DNA from: Poriferisodalis sp965226645
GTDB lineage: Bacteria > Actinomycetota > Acidimicrobiia > Acidimicrobiales > Poriferisodalaceae
NCBI GenBank assembly: GCA_965226645.1
Contig: CBDDDL010000001.1
Span: 310,001-374,000 of the forward strand
Reading direction: 5' to 3'
Length of the DNA: 64,000 nt
Of this stretch, positions 7,750 to 17,085 are shown one piece after another. The notes beneath the pieces are model-generated. The model did no database searches. It had not been told where the DNA came from and saw only the letters and a program-made list of their open reading frames with translations. A program made the position numbers and the translations under genes. The stretch's first letter is position 1; the number at the start of each line of letters is the position of its first letter.

Positions 7750-10247
7750 TTGCGCACCCCGCCCGCCACGAACCCGCCGCACTGCCATCCCGACACGGCC
7801 ACTGTGACCATCAACGGCCTCGCGGGCGCTTCGGGCACTTCGCTGCCCGGCGCGGCCACCGTGACCGTGTCCGCGGGCTTCGAGGTCACACCCCCGACAG
7901 CGACGTGCACGGCCGGGTCCGCTTCGGTCGCCCCCGAGGCGGGGTCGGCGCGCATCGTGGCCCGCGACGTGGCTGCTGGCACCACTGCGACCGTGACGGT
8001 GACGTGCACCGACGGGAGCAACAGCGCCACCGCGGACGCCGAGTTCACCGCCCGCCCCGCCCCGCAGTCGGGGAACTGCTCATCGTCGCTGGGCACGCTC
8101 GCGTCGGGCACGGTCACCGTCGCGGGAAGCTGGATCGCGGGCTGCGAGTCCGCTCATCTGGGCAGCCCGCAGGCCCCTCACTGGGCGTGGTCGTTCACGT
8201 TCGCCGTCGCGGGCGCCGCCACGGTCGATGTCGACGTGGTCTCCAGCGAGGATCCCTACCTGACCGTGACCGCGGACGCTGACGGCTCCATCGCGGGACA
8301 AGACGACGACTCCGGCGACGACGGACGCGACGCCCGCCTGCGGGGGCTGCAGCTCACCCGAGCCTCCTACACCGTCGAGGTCACCACCGCAGGGCCGAGC
8401 ACCGAAGGGGCCTTCACCCTCACCCTCACCGTCACCGGCCCCCGCCGCCGACCGAGGTGACCATCAGCGGCCTCGCCGCCGCCGACGCCACCCCCGCCAA
8501 CGCGGGCGACACCGAAGCGACCGTGTCCGACGAGTTCGACGTCACGCCCCACGACGCGAACTGCGGCGCCACACCCGGCGGCGCCACCGTCACGCCCACC
8601 GACAGCGGCACACGCACCGTTGCCTACAGCGTCCCAGAAGGCACCACGGTGACCGTGAGGGTCACCTGCGACAAAGACGGCGAGTCGGCGTCCGCTGCTG
8701 CACGGTTCACTGCCGGCGACGCACCGGTGCAGGTCAGCGGCCTGGAGGTCTCCTCTGAGCCCGTCGGGGATGCCGCCACCGCCGAAGTCAGCGACGAGTT
8801 CGACGTGATACCCACGGGCGCGACCTGCGAAGCGGGCCCCGACGACGCCGCCATCACGCCGACGAGGGGCGGCACCCGCACCGTGACCCTCGAGGTGGAC
8901 GCAGGCGAAACCGAGACCGTCACCGTCACCTGCAGGAACGGCACCCAGACCGCCATGGCCCGCGTAACGTTCACCGCGACCGATGTGGACGGCTGCAACA
9001 CCGAGCTGGGCGCGTTGAGCTCTGCTGGGGTCACCGTCACATCCACGATCTCCGCGGACGACGGGTGCACGTCGCTGCGCCGCTCGACGCGCACCGATCG
9101 CACCTATCACGCCCGCAGGCACGTCTTGGTCCTCACGAGCCCCGGCTGGGTGACGGTCACACTGGAGCCGGCTGCGTCGAACCCCCAACGGCTCGACACC
9201 TACCTGATCCTGCTGCACGGCGATGCCCCTGACGGCAGCGGCGCCAAGATCACCCAGAACGACGACGCCTCCAACGCGTCCAGCCACGGACTGCACGGCC
9301 GCGACAGCCGCATCGCGGGCCGGTTCCTCCAAACCGGCACCTACACCATCGAAGCCACCACCTTCCGCAGATACTCCGCGCTCAACCCCCAACGCTCCAC
9401 CGGCGACTACATCCTCACCGTGAACGTCGACCACACACCACGCGCCACAAGCCAGCCCGCCGAGCCGCGCGTCGAGAACGGCAACTCGATCACACGAACA
9501 TGGGCCTACGAGCCCGGCGCCGCCACCGCCGCGATCGCGTCGGCGTTCCCCGACGGGATCACCGCCGCTGTGTCCCGCTACACCGGCACGACCACCAGCG
9601 AGGTCGGCAGAGCCACCCTCACCAAAGCCACCACCATCAACTCATACTGCCCTGACGGCCAAACCGAACTCCCCAGCGACTGCGGCATCCCGCTCACCAA
9701 GTTTGAGAAGCGGGAGTCGGTAACGTTGATCTTCCCGCCGGTGGGCTTCGCTCCGGCGGGCTTCCAGCAGTCGAATCGTTGCTTGGACACCAGGGTAGGG
9801 GAGAGCACTTCGAGGTATCTGTGCCGGCAGCCGGTCACGGAGGCACGGGTGTACATCTCCAAGTCGGACCCACGGGTTCTGGCGGTTTCTGAGCCGTATG
9901 TCGACGATGGCGGGGATCATGGCAGGACGCTGATGTTGCGGTCGACCGGGGTGTATCTGGACGGACTTGAGGGGTGCCAGTCGATCACCGCGGATACTTG
10001 GCAATGCGATTACAGCGCCAGCCGGTACTGGGCGACGGAACTGGAGGACGCCAGTTTCGGGGACTTGGCGGCTCCGGCCATCAGGAAATTCGCGCTCGGT
10101 CAGCTGTCCGCGACAGTGGACACCGCTGTTTGCGCCGCAGCTCTGGTGGCGTTGGCTGCCAGCGTGACAGCGGTAGGCGGATTCAATCCCCAAGCCGGCG
10201 CGGCGGTGTTCATCCGTTGTCCCGGCGCGCTTCCCTCGGAATCGTGA
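7750..10247 (+). pseudogene. gene A copy 1: Ig-like/PPC-like repeat protein with Cys-rich C terminus, 5'-truncated, one frameshift
   Basis: Two overlapping frames (7750-8460 and 8457-10247) join into one 833-codon frame if one C is added to the C5 run near 8443. Order: Ig-like unit 1 (about 7801-8060, VTINGL...FEVTP...VTVTC), PPC-like domain 1 (8080-8440), Ig-like units 2 and 3 (8457-8980, each with SDEFDV near its middle), PPC-like domain 2 (8995-9425, GTYTIEATTF), then a module with about ten cysteines (SYCPDG, LEGCQSITADTWQCDY) to 10247. No signal peptide exists: the frame starts four bases after hemL inside a region that in copy 3 (PPHCH) is internal, so the 5' part is lost. Known: PPC domains are extracellular beta-sandwich modules. 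Function unknown. Confidence 0.7.
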
Positions 10248-10260
10248 CGGGGAGGAACGG

Positions 10261-10689
10261 ATGTCAGTGACGCACTTGTCGAGGCCCGGTCGGCGCGGGT
10301 TGCTATGGAGATGTCGCTGCTGCGCGTCGAGGCGTCGCTGCGTCGGCCTCGTTAGGTCGGCGGCGGTTGCTGTGGGGCTGATGCTGGCTGGCGCTGTGTT
10401 GCTCGTGGGCTGTGCCGACCGGTCCGGTGACAGCGAGGCGGGCGATGCGTCGCCGTTGACGCTGGGTGCTGGGCATTCCGCGTCGGATGCTGCACGCGTC
10501 GTTGAGTGGGAAGCGGTGCCCGAGGATCTTCGCGCCTTGAGCCACTATGAGATCTATCGCGGCGGGGCCACCGAGCATCACGGGGTGTCCAGGCTGCTGC
10601 GCGAGGTCGGCGCCGTGGAATTGCTGGAGAGCTACATCATCAACATCCCCCCCAGCGCCCCATTCCTCGTGGGCTTCGAGCTGTCTAAG
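10261..10689 (+). pseudogene. gene B copy 1, 5' half: lipoprotein interrupted by IS insertion
   Basis: ATG at 10261 has a strong ribosome site (GGGGAGGA) 13 bp after gene A. A basic N terminus is followed by a hydrophobic stretch and the lipobox LLVGCADRSG, so the product would be a membrane-anchored lipoprotein. After an acidic Ser/Asp-rich linker comes the family segment VSRLLREVGAVELLESYIIN and IPPSAPF. The reading frame is cut after FELSK by an IS1380-like element. Removing the element and one CTAAG copy joins it in frame to 13719-14204, giving 304 residues. No match to a family I can name. Confidence 0.75.
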
Positions 10690-10707
10690 CCTGAATCCAC
10701 CGATTGG
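10685..10707 (+). repeat. left end of IS1380-like element: target duplication CTAAG plus terminal inverted repeat
   Basis: CTAAG at 10685-10689 is followed by CCTGAATCCACCGATTGG (10690-10707). The exact reverse complement of these 18 bases is found at 13696-13713, directly followed by a second CTAAG (13714-13718). A 5-bp duplication and ends that begin with CC fit the IS1380 family. Confidence 0.88.
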
Positions 10708-10852
10708 CCTTCGGTGAGCGCGGGATTTCTGGGCCGGTGGCGGGTTGGGGTGGCGCCGGGTTGTTGGGGGTGTGGTTTGGTGTGTTTGGGCGTGTTGGGC
10801 TAGGGGTGCGGGTGTGGTTTGGGGTTGTCGACGCTGGGTTTGTGTGTGGGGG

Positions 10853-12256
10853 GGGGGGACTGTCAGATTCTTTGTGTATCCGGGCGTGATGGTGTTCATC
10901 GGATGTGGTCGGCGATGCGGTCGCCGTAGTGGACGGTGAGTGTGTTGAGGATGGTGTTCCAGCTGTTGGTCTTGCCGACCAGGTTGCCGCCGTTGTTGCG
11001 TCTGGTGGTGGCGACAAGGTAGAGGATTTTCATCGCGGCCTGTTCGTTGCGGTGAGTGGCCTCGGTGTCGGACTGCTCTTCGGAAGCGGGCGTTGAGGCT
11101 TTCTATGGCGTTTGTGGTGTAGACGACTCTGCGCAGCTCGGCGGGGAACGCCAGGAACGGCACGAACTCGTCCCAGCTGTTCTGCCAGGACTGGATCATG
11201 GCCGGGTATGTGTGGGCCCAGTCGGCGGAGAACTCGGCGAAGCGGGCCTCGGCGGCGCCCACGGTGGGTGCGGTGCAGAGATCTCTCGCATGGCTTTGGT
11301 GATCTGGCCCCAGTGCTTCTTGGACGCATACCGCAGGCTGTTGCGGACCATGTGCACGACGCAGGTCTGGACTGTCGCGTCGGGCCAGGTGGCGCGGATC
11401 GACTCGGGCAGGCCCCCCATTACCGTCGCAGCACACGATCAACGCGTCGGCCAGGCCGCGGTTTCGCAGCTCGGTCAGCATCGTGGCCCACTGCTTGGCG
11501 CCCTCGCCGCCGGCGGGCCCGAGCCACAGGCCCCCCACGTCGCGTTCGCCGGCGAGATCCACGCCGATGGCGACGTACACGGGCCGGTTGGCGACCTGCG
11601 CGTCGCGGACCTTGACCACGATCGCGTCGAACCCAGCACCGGGTAGACCGCGTCGAGCGGTTCTGCCACGCCGTCATGTCGGTCACCAGCGTCGGTGATC
11701 TTCGAGATCGTCTCCCGGCTCACGCCGATGCCGTAGATCTCGTCGAGGTGCGCCTGGATCTCGCCGGTCGTGAGCCCTTTCGCGTACAACGAGATCACGT
11801 TGCCCGACAGGCCCTCGAGGCGGCGGCGGTGCTTGCGGTGCCGTCACCGGGGCGAACGTCCCCGCCCGATCACGCGGCACCGCCAGCTCGACCTGGCCGA
11901 TCTCGGTCGTCACCGTCTTGGGCGTCGTCCCGTTACGCGAGTTCGGCGACCCGCGGCCCTCACAGCGTGACGCTCATAGCCCAGATGCTCGGTCATCTCG
12001 ACCTCGAGACCGATCTGGAGCACCTGGCGGACCAGGCCCGTCAACAGGCCGCCCTCGCCTGTCAGCGCCACGCCCTCGTCGCGGGCCCGGGCGACCAAAA
12101 GCTCAGCCCAGTCCTTCATCGCTGCCTCGCCGGCAGCCTCGCCCGCCGGCAAAACCGGCAGAATCTGATCAGTCACAGACATGATCCTTTCCGGCCCGCA
12201 GCTCCCAGCCGCGGACCCTCAGATCACGCCCGATACACAAAATTTCTGACAGGCCC
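10853..12256 (-). mobile_element. IS256-like insertion sequence nested in the IS1380-like element
   Basis: The left end, GGGACTGTCAGA with TTTGTGTATCCGGGCGTGAT, is matched at the right end in reverse complement (12223-12256), imperfectly over about 34 bp. TGTGGGGG at 10845-10852 recurs at 12257-12264, an 8-bp target duplication typical of IS256. The exact left base is uncertain by a few positions because of a G run. Inside is a frameshifted Mutator-type transposase. The length, about 1.4 kb, is normal for the family. Confidence 0.88.
10896..12182 (-). pseudogene. IS256-family (Mutator) transposase, multiple frameshifts
   Basis: Read from 12182 down to the stop at 10896, the family landmarks appear in order but in changing frames: MTEHLGYERHA, TTEIGQVELAVPRDR, ISLYAKGLTTGEIQAHL, YGIGVSRETISKITD, VYVAIGVDLAGERDVGGLWL (catalytic Asp region), IVCCDG, VVHMVRNSLRYASKKHW, VVYTTNAIESLN, and the end TLTVHYGDRIADHI. 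At least five single-base indels are needed to connect them, with little evidence of other decay. It is not translatable as one protein as written. Either it is inactivated or the consensus sequence is faulty in this multicopy element. Confidence 0.88.
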
Positions 12257-12285
12257 TGTGGGGGCGTCAGTTCCGGGCTGTGCGT

Positions 12286-13594
12286 TTAGCCGGAGGGTCC
12301 GGGCAGGGCTCGCAGGGCGCTGAGTGTGGCTCGGAATTGTGTTTCCCAGGGCCAGCGGGCGGGGTATCGCAGGGTGGGTGTGCCGGATCGGTTGACTGCT
12401 ACGGCTGCGAGGGCGACGAGTCGGGTGCGGCGGGAGCGGTTCGTGGCCGGCGGCGTGTCGGCGAGGGTGGTGGTCCAGTGGCCGATGTTGTGGGCGAGCA
12501 CGGCGCAGGCGAGCGGTGCGCAGTTCGCTGCGTAGTGGCCTGAGGGGACGTGCTCGAGGCCGGTGCCTTCTTTGAGGTCGCGGATGGCGAGCTCGACAAC
12601 GGCGTGGGCGCGGTGGAACTCGTCGGCGGCGGCGGTGTCGTGATCGGTGTTGGCGTTGAATGCGTGGTGTCGCCAGTCGGGCCACAGTCGTTGCTGTGCG
12701 CCCTCGGCGAGGCGGGTGCGGCGCACCACGAGGCGAACGGTGCGCTTGGCTTTGCCGCTGCCGGTGGCATAGGTCGTCTCGGCGACTTGGGCGTGGCCGT
12801 CTTTGGTGTAGTCGATGTCGGTCCATGCGGTGCTGGGGATTGCTTGGATCGCTGCGCGAACAGCGGATCCGAGGGTGACGGTGATCGACCACTTGAAGTC
12901 GTGGCCGTCGAGGCGGTCGATCAGCTTCCATGACCAGAATCCCGAGTCGGCGCGCACCGTGGTCGGCCCGGCAGCCCCGGCTCGTCGCAGGTTCGCGGCG
13001 AGCTCGTCGACGAAGCGCACCACGCCTCGCGAGGACCCCGCGGAGCCTTTGCGCATGCGGGCGCCGAGCACCTCGCCGGTGTCGGCGCGTGCAGCGAGCA
13101 GCGGGTGATAGCCGAGCACGCTGGTGTAGCCGTACGCGGCTCCTTGTTTTTGTTTGCCGTGGACCTCGCAGATCGTGGAGTCCACATCGACCACCAGCGG
13201 CGCCTTGCCGGGGCCTGCGCCCAGCCCCCAGGCGCGCGCCAGAGCGCGCGACAGCACCGCTTCGAGCTGGCGGACGTGACCGAACGTGAACGTCCGCAGG
13301 AACGACCCCACCGTCGACGGCGCCATCGGGCGGAACCCCAGCACCCGATCGGTGCGCCCGGCGCGCAGCATCCCGACGTGATCGATATGAGTGGCGCCTG
13401 CGAGCATCGCGGCGACCACGGTGCAGATCTTGGGGCCCGGGTTCGCGGAACCGGTGCGCACCCACCGCTCGATCAGCCCCGAGACCCAAACGGTCCATCA
13501 GCGTTCCCGCCAGGATCAGGCCCGCATTGGCCACCAGTCCCTCATGATCGAACGTCGTTGCGAACCGGTCCGGACTGCGCGATGATGCAGACAC
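12286..13594 (-). pseudogene. IS1380-family transposase, one frameshift near the N terminus
   Basis: The main frame 12286-13461 gives 391 residues including VVDVDSTICEVHGKQKQGA (DDE catalytic Asp region), YHPLLAARADTGEVLG, VRADSGFW, and WRHHAFNANTD with FHRAHAVVELAIRDLKEG (catalytic Glu helix), all typical of IS1380 (DDE_Tnp_1). The missing N terminus lies in another frame from the GTG at 13594 (FDHEGLVANAGLILAGTLMD). Deleting one G from the G4 run (CCCC on the plus strand at 13477-13480) fuses both parts into about 435 residues, with LGLGLIERW across the join. Function depends on whether that run is read correctly. Confidence 0.85.
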
Positions 13595-13695
13595 AAAAAG
13601 TGCCTCCTGTTTTTGAGACGAATGTGGCTTCCAACATCACAATCGTCGCAGATCAGGAGGCCTTTTTCGTGGACGCGGCAACCCCCACACACCCA

Positions 13696-13718
13696 CCAAT
13701 CGGTGGATTCAGGCTAAG
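13696..13718 (+). repeat. right end of IS1380-like element: terminal inverted repeat plus target duplication CTAAG
   Basis: CCAATCGGTGGATTCAGG (13696-13713) is the perfect complement of the left end and is followed by CTAAG, the second copy of the 5-bp target duplication. Confidence 0.88.
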
Positions 13719-14204
13719 GCAACTAGCGCGGCCCACAGCTTCTACGCCGCGGACGGCGCATCTGGTGCAGTGCGGCGTGATTTCGAGCGCCGCGTGCTCA
13801 TTGACGCGAACGGCACCTTCGGCAATGGTCTGCCGCCGGCGGGGGATCCCGGGGTGCTGCATGATGCGTTCTTCGAAGTGCTTGAGTGGTGCGGCCGGGA
13901 ATCGCCGTGGCCTGATGTGGAGCTGTTCGTGATGGGCGATGGCTATGCGGGGGACTATGTGCCCCAGCTGGTCGAGCGTGATTTTGGCTTGTCGTATTTT
14001 GAGTACAAGGAACTGCTGCACAAGTGCGGGAGATACGCCGCGACGTATCCCACGCTCGATCCGGCGGTGCGTGATGAGCTGCTCGCTCCCCAGCGTGCGC
14101 ACTACGCCCGGGAAGTGCTCGAGGGCCTCGACGAACTCCCCGTCGCCGAAGTGCCCGCCATGTACCAAGCCGAGATCGACGAGCTGCGCCAGAACGGCTG
14201 GTAG
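13719..14204 (+). pseudogene. gene B copy 1, 3' half (C-terminal domain)
   Basis: This continues gene B copy 1 in frame after precise removal of the insertion: ATSAAHSFYAADG follows FELSK. It then carries the most conserved block of the family: HDAFFEVLEWCGRESPWPDV, FGLSYFEYKELLHKCGRYA, ATYPTLDPAVRDELLAPQRA, and the end ELRQNGW. The two cysteines (in WCGRE and HKCGR) occur in all three copies and could form a disulphide outside the cytoplasm. Without its lipoprotein signal this half is probably not made in useful form; an internal ATG exists at 13860 but has no ribosome site. Confidence 0.75.
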
Positions 14205-14313
14205 CTCGCATTTGGGATGGTGCAGTGAGCGGTGCTGAGCAGGTGCGGGGCTCTGGTGAGAGTCGTCGCGCGAGGTGGGCTGTGTTGGGCTCGGGGGAAA
14301 TGGTTGAGCTCGC

Positions 14314-14636
14314 GTGGGTGTGTCGCCGGTGCACGGCGATTTCGGCACTGCTTTGACGCTCGTGGCGGGTCACGCGCCGGGGGAGTCGCCGTCGGTGCTC
14401 TTGGAGGGGTGCCAGTCGATCACTGCGGAGTACTGGCAGTGCGACTACCGCGCTGAGTGGCTATGGATGCGTGAGGTTCAGACTCTGAGCGCAGTTGGGC
14501 ACGTCTTGCATGTGCTTCCGCGATGGTTGTTCGGTGACTCGGACAATGTCCTCGATGTGCTGAGTTGCTCAACAGCAGTGTTGGAGTTGTGGGGCTGCTC
14601 CGATGCGCCCATTCAGGGCGGCGGTGACGGGTCTCG
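14314..14636 (+). pseudogene. gene A copy 2: C-terminal remnant
   Basis: Only the end of gene A survives: VLLEGCQSITAEYWQCDYRA followed by a WLW segment matches the Cys-rich C-terminal module of copies 1 and 3. The repeats and PPC-like domains are missing; upstream to 14205 nothing recognisable is left. The frame runs on into gene B copy 2 in another register, without the short spacer and ribosome site seen in copies 1 and 3. Confidence 0.65.
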
Positions 14637-15356
14637 GTGCCGTCTGCGGACGATTCCGGCGAGATCGTTCAGCAGTACTCAGAGCCGAGCTCGACGATTG
14701 TGAGCGATCTGCGAGAGCTGAGCAGAATCGAATTGTCGGTAGGCCCGGGAGCGCAGGATCTGGCAGTTTCCAGTCTGCTCAGGGAGTTCGGGGTGGTTCG
14801 TCTCCTTGAGAGCTGCCTGATCGACATTCCGCCCGCTGCTGATTTCCTGTTCAGCTTTGAACTGTTCGCAACTGGTTCCGCGAATCGGCACTTCTATGCC
14901 GACGCCGATGCTGCGGGTGACGCCATGTTTGCCTTCGAGAGCCGAATGCGCCATTCAGCGCTGGCTGCCGCGGAGTCGTTGCCTGGTATCGCCGGTTCGA
15001 GTGTGCTGGACGATGCGTTCTTCGAGGTGTTCGAGCAGTGCGGCCGGGAGTCGGCGTGGCCTGATGCCGAGCTGTTCGAAATGCACAACGGCCGCAAGTT
15101 TGATGTGCTTCCTGAACGTATCGAGCCCGAATTCGGGGTCTCGCAGTTTGAGTATCTGCAGTTGCGTCATGAGTGCGCTCGGTATGCGGCGACGTATCCG
15201 ACGCTGGATCCGGCAGTGCGTGATGAGCTGTTGGCGCCCCAGCGAGCACATTATGCGCGTGTGATTCTGGATCGGCTCGACAACGTATTGCCCGTCGTTG
15301 AAGTGCCTCCCGAGTATCAGACTGAGGTCGACGAGCTGCGGAAGAACGGCTGGTAG
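14637..15356 (+). CDS. gene B copy 2: lipoprotein-family protein lacking a signal peptide
   Basis: 239 residues from a GTG at 14637. The body aligns along its whole length with copies 1 and 3: SSLLREFGVVRLLESCLID, DDAFFEVFEQCGRESAWPDA, FGVSQFEYLQLRHECARYAA, TYPTLDPAVRDELLAPQRA and the end ELRKNGW. No lipobox lies in frame. An upstream frame from ATG 14603 encodes a hydrophobic AAVTGLGAVCG that could be its decayed signal, one base out of register. As written the product would be cytoplasmic, unlike its relatives, so this copy is probably non-functional or frameshifted. Function unknown. Confidence 0.6.
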   Translation: MPSADDSGEIVQQYSEPSSTIVSDLRELSRIELSVGPGAQDLAVSSLLREFGVVRLLESCLIDIPPAADFLFSFELFATGSANRHFYADADAAGDAMFAFESRMRHSALAAAESLPGIAGSSVLDDAFFEVFEQCGRESAWPDAELFEMHNGRKFDVLPERIEPEFGVSQFEYLQLRHECARYAATYPTLDPAVRDELLAPQRAHYARVILDRLDNVLPVVEVPPEYQTEVDELRKNGW

Positions 15357-15463
15357 CGGAGCATTTCTGTCTCGCTGGTCTGTCGGTCGTGCTCTGCGGC
15401 TGTGGTTCCACCCGGGTCATAGCAGGAGGCGAGGACATGGCATTCGAGGCGGCATGTCCAGCG

Positions 15464-15486
15464 TTATGGCCACAAGCTTATGGCCA
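15464..15486 (+). promoter_or_regulatory. possible operator upstream of Phd/VapC module
   Basis: The 9-mer TTATGGCCA occurs twice (15464-15472 and 15478-15486) 5 bp apart, with internally palindromic TGGCCA, 31 bp before the antitoxin ATG. Toxin-antitoxin operons are usually autoregulated at such repeats. Inference from position and symmetry only. Confidence 0.35.
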
Positions 15487-15516
15487 TGGTGTGGACGTTG
15501 CGACTAGGCTTTAGTC

Positions 15517-15831
15517 ATGGCAAGGGATGAAATGGGCACGCATCATGGCGCATTTACTGGGCGCGTCGTTGCAGCGGGCGAATTCAAGACGAACTGTCTG
15601 CGCCTGATGGACGAGGTGCACGAGACCGGTGCCGAGATCGTCGTCACCAAGCGTCGTCGCGCAGTGGTACGCGTAAGCGCAATCCGAGATGAACGGCCGA
15701 AGCTCGTGGGGTCGTGCGTGGGACAGCTTCAGATCCTCGCCGACATCGACAGCGAGCCAGCGATCCCAGCCGAGGACTGGGACATGATCGCCCGACCCGA
15801 CCAGGTGCTCGAGCCGGCCCGGCCCCAGTGA
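15517..15831 (+). CDS. Phd/YefM-type antitoxin
   Basis: 104 residues, ATG at 15517. The N-terminal half has the Phd/YefM DNA-binding fold landmarks: GEFKTNCLRLMDEVHETG and EIVVTKRRRAVVRV. The acidic C-terminal part, ending in a WDMIARPDQVLEP segment, would wrap the toxin. The next gene, a PIN-domain toxin, overlaps its stop by 4 bp (GTGA), the usual coupled layout. Known: such antitoxins neutralise the RNase and repress their operon as a complex. A second ATG five codons later is equally possible. Confidence 0.85.
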   Translation: MARDEMGTHHGAFTGRVVAAGEFKTNCLRLMDEVHETGAEIVVTKRRRAVVRVSAIRDERPKLVGSCVGQLQILADIDSEPAIPAEDWDMIARPDQVLEPARPQ

Positions 15832-16247
15832 GCCTCCTGCTTGACACCAACGTGCTGCTGCGGTTGGTGTCTGACAGCGACGCACTCAGCGACGGGTTCA
15901 AGGACGCGGTGGAGAGTGCTCTTGATGACGGCGAGGTGGCGGTGTCCGCGATTACGTTCGTGGAGACCACTCGGCTGCACCACCATGGCCGCATCAACCT
16001 CGGTCAGCACCCGGCGACGTGGCGCCGTGAGCGTCTCGCGTCGGGTCTGCGCGAGCTGCCCGTTGACGGTGACATCGCAGTCGAGTCGGTCTTGCTCATG
16101 AACTCGGGATTTCACCGTGATCCCGCCGACCAGGTGATCGTCGCCACGGCCATGCTTCACGGGCTGACTCTGGCGACGACAGATGCAGCGATCCACGACT
16201 GGACCGAACGAACACGTCTCGTGCACTTGGTCGATCCAGCAGCCTGA
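15828..16247 (+). CDS. VapC-type PIN-domain RNase toxin
   Basis: 139 residues from GTG at 15828. PIN-domain acidic residues are in place: Asp in LLLDTNVLLRLV at the N terminus, Glu in SAITFVETTRLH, Asp in FHRDPADQVIVATAMLHG, and Asp in LATTDAAIHDW. It pairs with the Phd-type antitoxin just upstream. Known: VapC toxins are Mg2+-dependent endoribonucleases, often acting on tRNA or rRNA; the target here cannot be told. The module lies between copies 2 and 3 of the A/B cassette. Confidence 0.88.
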   Translation: MSLLLDTNVLLRLVSDSDALSDGFKDAVESALDDGEVAVSAITFVETTRLHHHGRINLGQHPATWRRERLASGLRELPVDGDIAVESVLLMNSGFHRDPADQVIVATAMLHGLTLATTDAAIHDWTERTRLVHLVDPAA

Positions 16248-16399
16248 TTTCGTCAATCGACGCCGGAGTTGCGCCGAGTCGACCTCGAAGCCGCGGACCA
16301 CAGACTGGAGATAGGCAGCGCCCAGAGGCGATCGCCGAAGCTGGCGGCGAGTTCGCCGTCGTAGAAGACCGCACCACCGAGGAAGCCTTCGCAGGTGCG

Positions 16400-16741
16400 C
16401 TATGGGTGGTTCAGCAGGGTTTTCACGACCTCGCTGACGAGCCAGCTGGTTTCAACATCGATAACGCCGAGTCGGTGTGAAAGGCGCGCACTGTTGACAG
16501 ATCGCAGCAGCTCGCACTGCACGTAGCTCGTCGCGCGAAGGCCCGTTTGTTGATTTGCCGACACCTCGACATGCAGGTCGAGAACGGGGTACGTCGTGGT
16601 CAGCGGCGCGACGATCGCGATTGGAAATTCGGTACCGAAGATGTCCGGTGGGCCGAGAACAAGAACGGGGCGTCGCCCGCCGGGTTCGCTGGGATAGGGC
16701 GTGCCGAAGTCGGCGAGCCACAGTTCGTCAACTGATGCCAT
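16400..16741 (-). CDS. MazF/PemK-type endoribonuclease toxin
   Basis: 113 residues, ATG at 16741. Seen: DELWLADFGTPYPSEPGGRRPVLVL, with the G-x-x-x-P-G-GRRPVLV start typical of MazF/PemK, the IVAPLTTTYP strand, and the C-terminal helix with VSEVVKTLL. The open frame extends 16 codons upstream, but family members begin about where ASVDELWLADF starts. Its antitoxin is encoded just upstream on the same strand and overlaps by 14 bp. Known: MazF cuts mRNA at short sequence motifs. Confidence 0.85.
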   Translation of the reverse strand: MASVDELWLADFGTPYPSEPGGRRPVLVLGPPDIFGTEFPIAIVAPLTTTYPVLDLHVEVSANQQTGLRATSYVQCELLRSVNSARLSHRLGVIDVETSWLVSEVVKTLLNHP

Positions 16742-17012
16742 CGGCGACGTGGGTCGATTCGGCCTCGGCCAGGTATTCGGCCCAAGCATCTGGGTCGCTG
16801 CGCAATTCCGCGTATTGCTGCTGCACTCGCAGCCCGAACCGAGCGCGCCGCAGGGCTTCGGCGGCTGGGCGGACCGCCTCAGTGAGGCTGTCGCCGCTCG
16901 AGCGACTCATCTCCACAAGCTGGGCGTGAGTACCACGAAGTTCCTCAACCTGATCGACACCGTGTGTTGCGTCTGGGCCGAGCTGCCGGCCGCCGTCGTG
17001 GGCGCGGGGCAC
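16728..17012 (-). CDS. MazE-like antitoxin
   Basis: About 94 residues from GTG at 17012. The start is uncertain and a shorter form from MSRSSG is possible. The diagnostic part is the C terminus: LRRARFGLRVQQQYAELRSD, then PDAWAEYLAEAESTHVADG, a pattern common in actinobacterial MazE-type antitoxins that occlude MazF. The middle segment (THAQLVEMSRSSGDSLTEAV) fits a ribbon-helix-helix DNA-binding unit. It overlaps mazF by 14 bp, giving translational coupling. Confidence 0.75.
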   Translation of the reverse strand: MPRAHDGGRQLGPDATHGVDQVEELRGTHAQLVEMSRSSGDSLTEAVRPAAEALRRARFGLRVQQQYAELRSDPDAWAEYLAEAESTHVADGIS

Positions 17013-17085
17013 AATGAAGATGCGAGCTTCAGTCCGATTGTCCCGGCGTCGGCTGAGCCACCTCGCGAGCGGCGGGGATAGCGCC

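Larger units (their letters stand above)
10690..13713 (-). mobile_element. IS1380-like insertion sequence carrying a nested IS256-like element
   Basis: Bounded by perfect 18-bp inverted repeats (10690-10707 and 13696-13713) and flanked by the direct repeat CTAAG. It contains an IS1380-type transposase gene on the minus strand (12286-13594). A separate IS256-like element occupies 10853-12256; subtracting it and its 8-bp duplication leaves about 1.6 kb, the normal IS1380 size. The element interrupts gene B copy 1, which would be open without it, so the insertion is probably recent. Confidence 0.9.

Noticed and set aside
10849..10858. G10 run as a phase-variation tract
   Set aside because: It arises where a TGTGGGGG target duplication meets the G-rich end of the IS256-like element and lies outside any open gene.
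10303..11619. 438-codon minus-strand frame across the left IS end
   Set aside because: Only its middle part is IS256 transposase; the rest crosses the element boundaries and antisense of gene B, so it is not a real protein.
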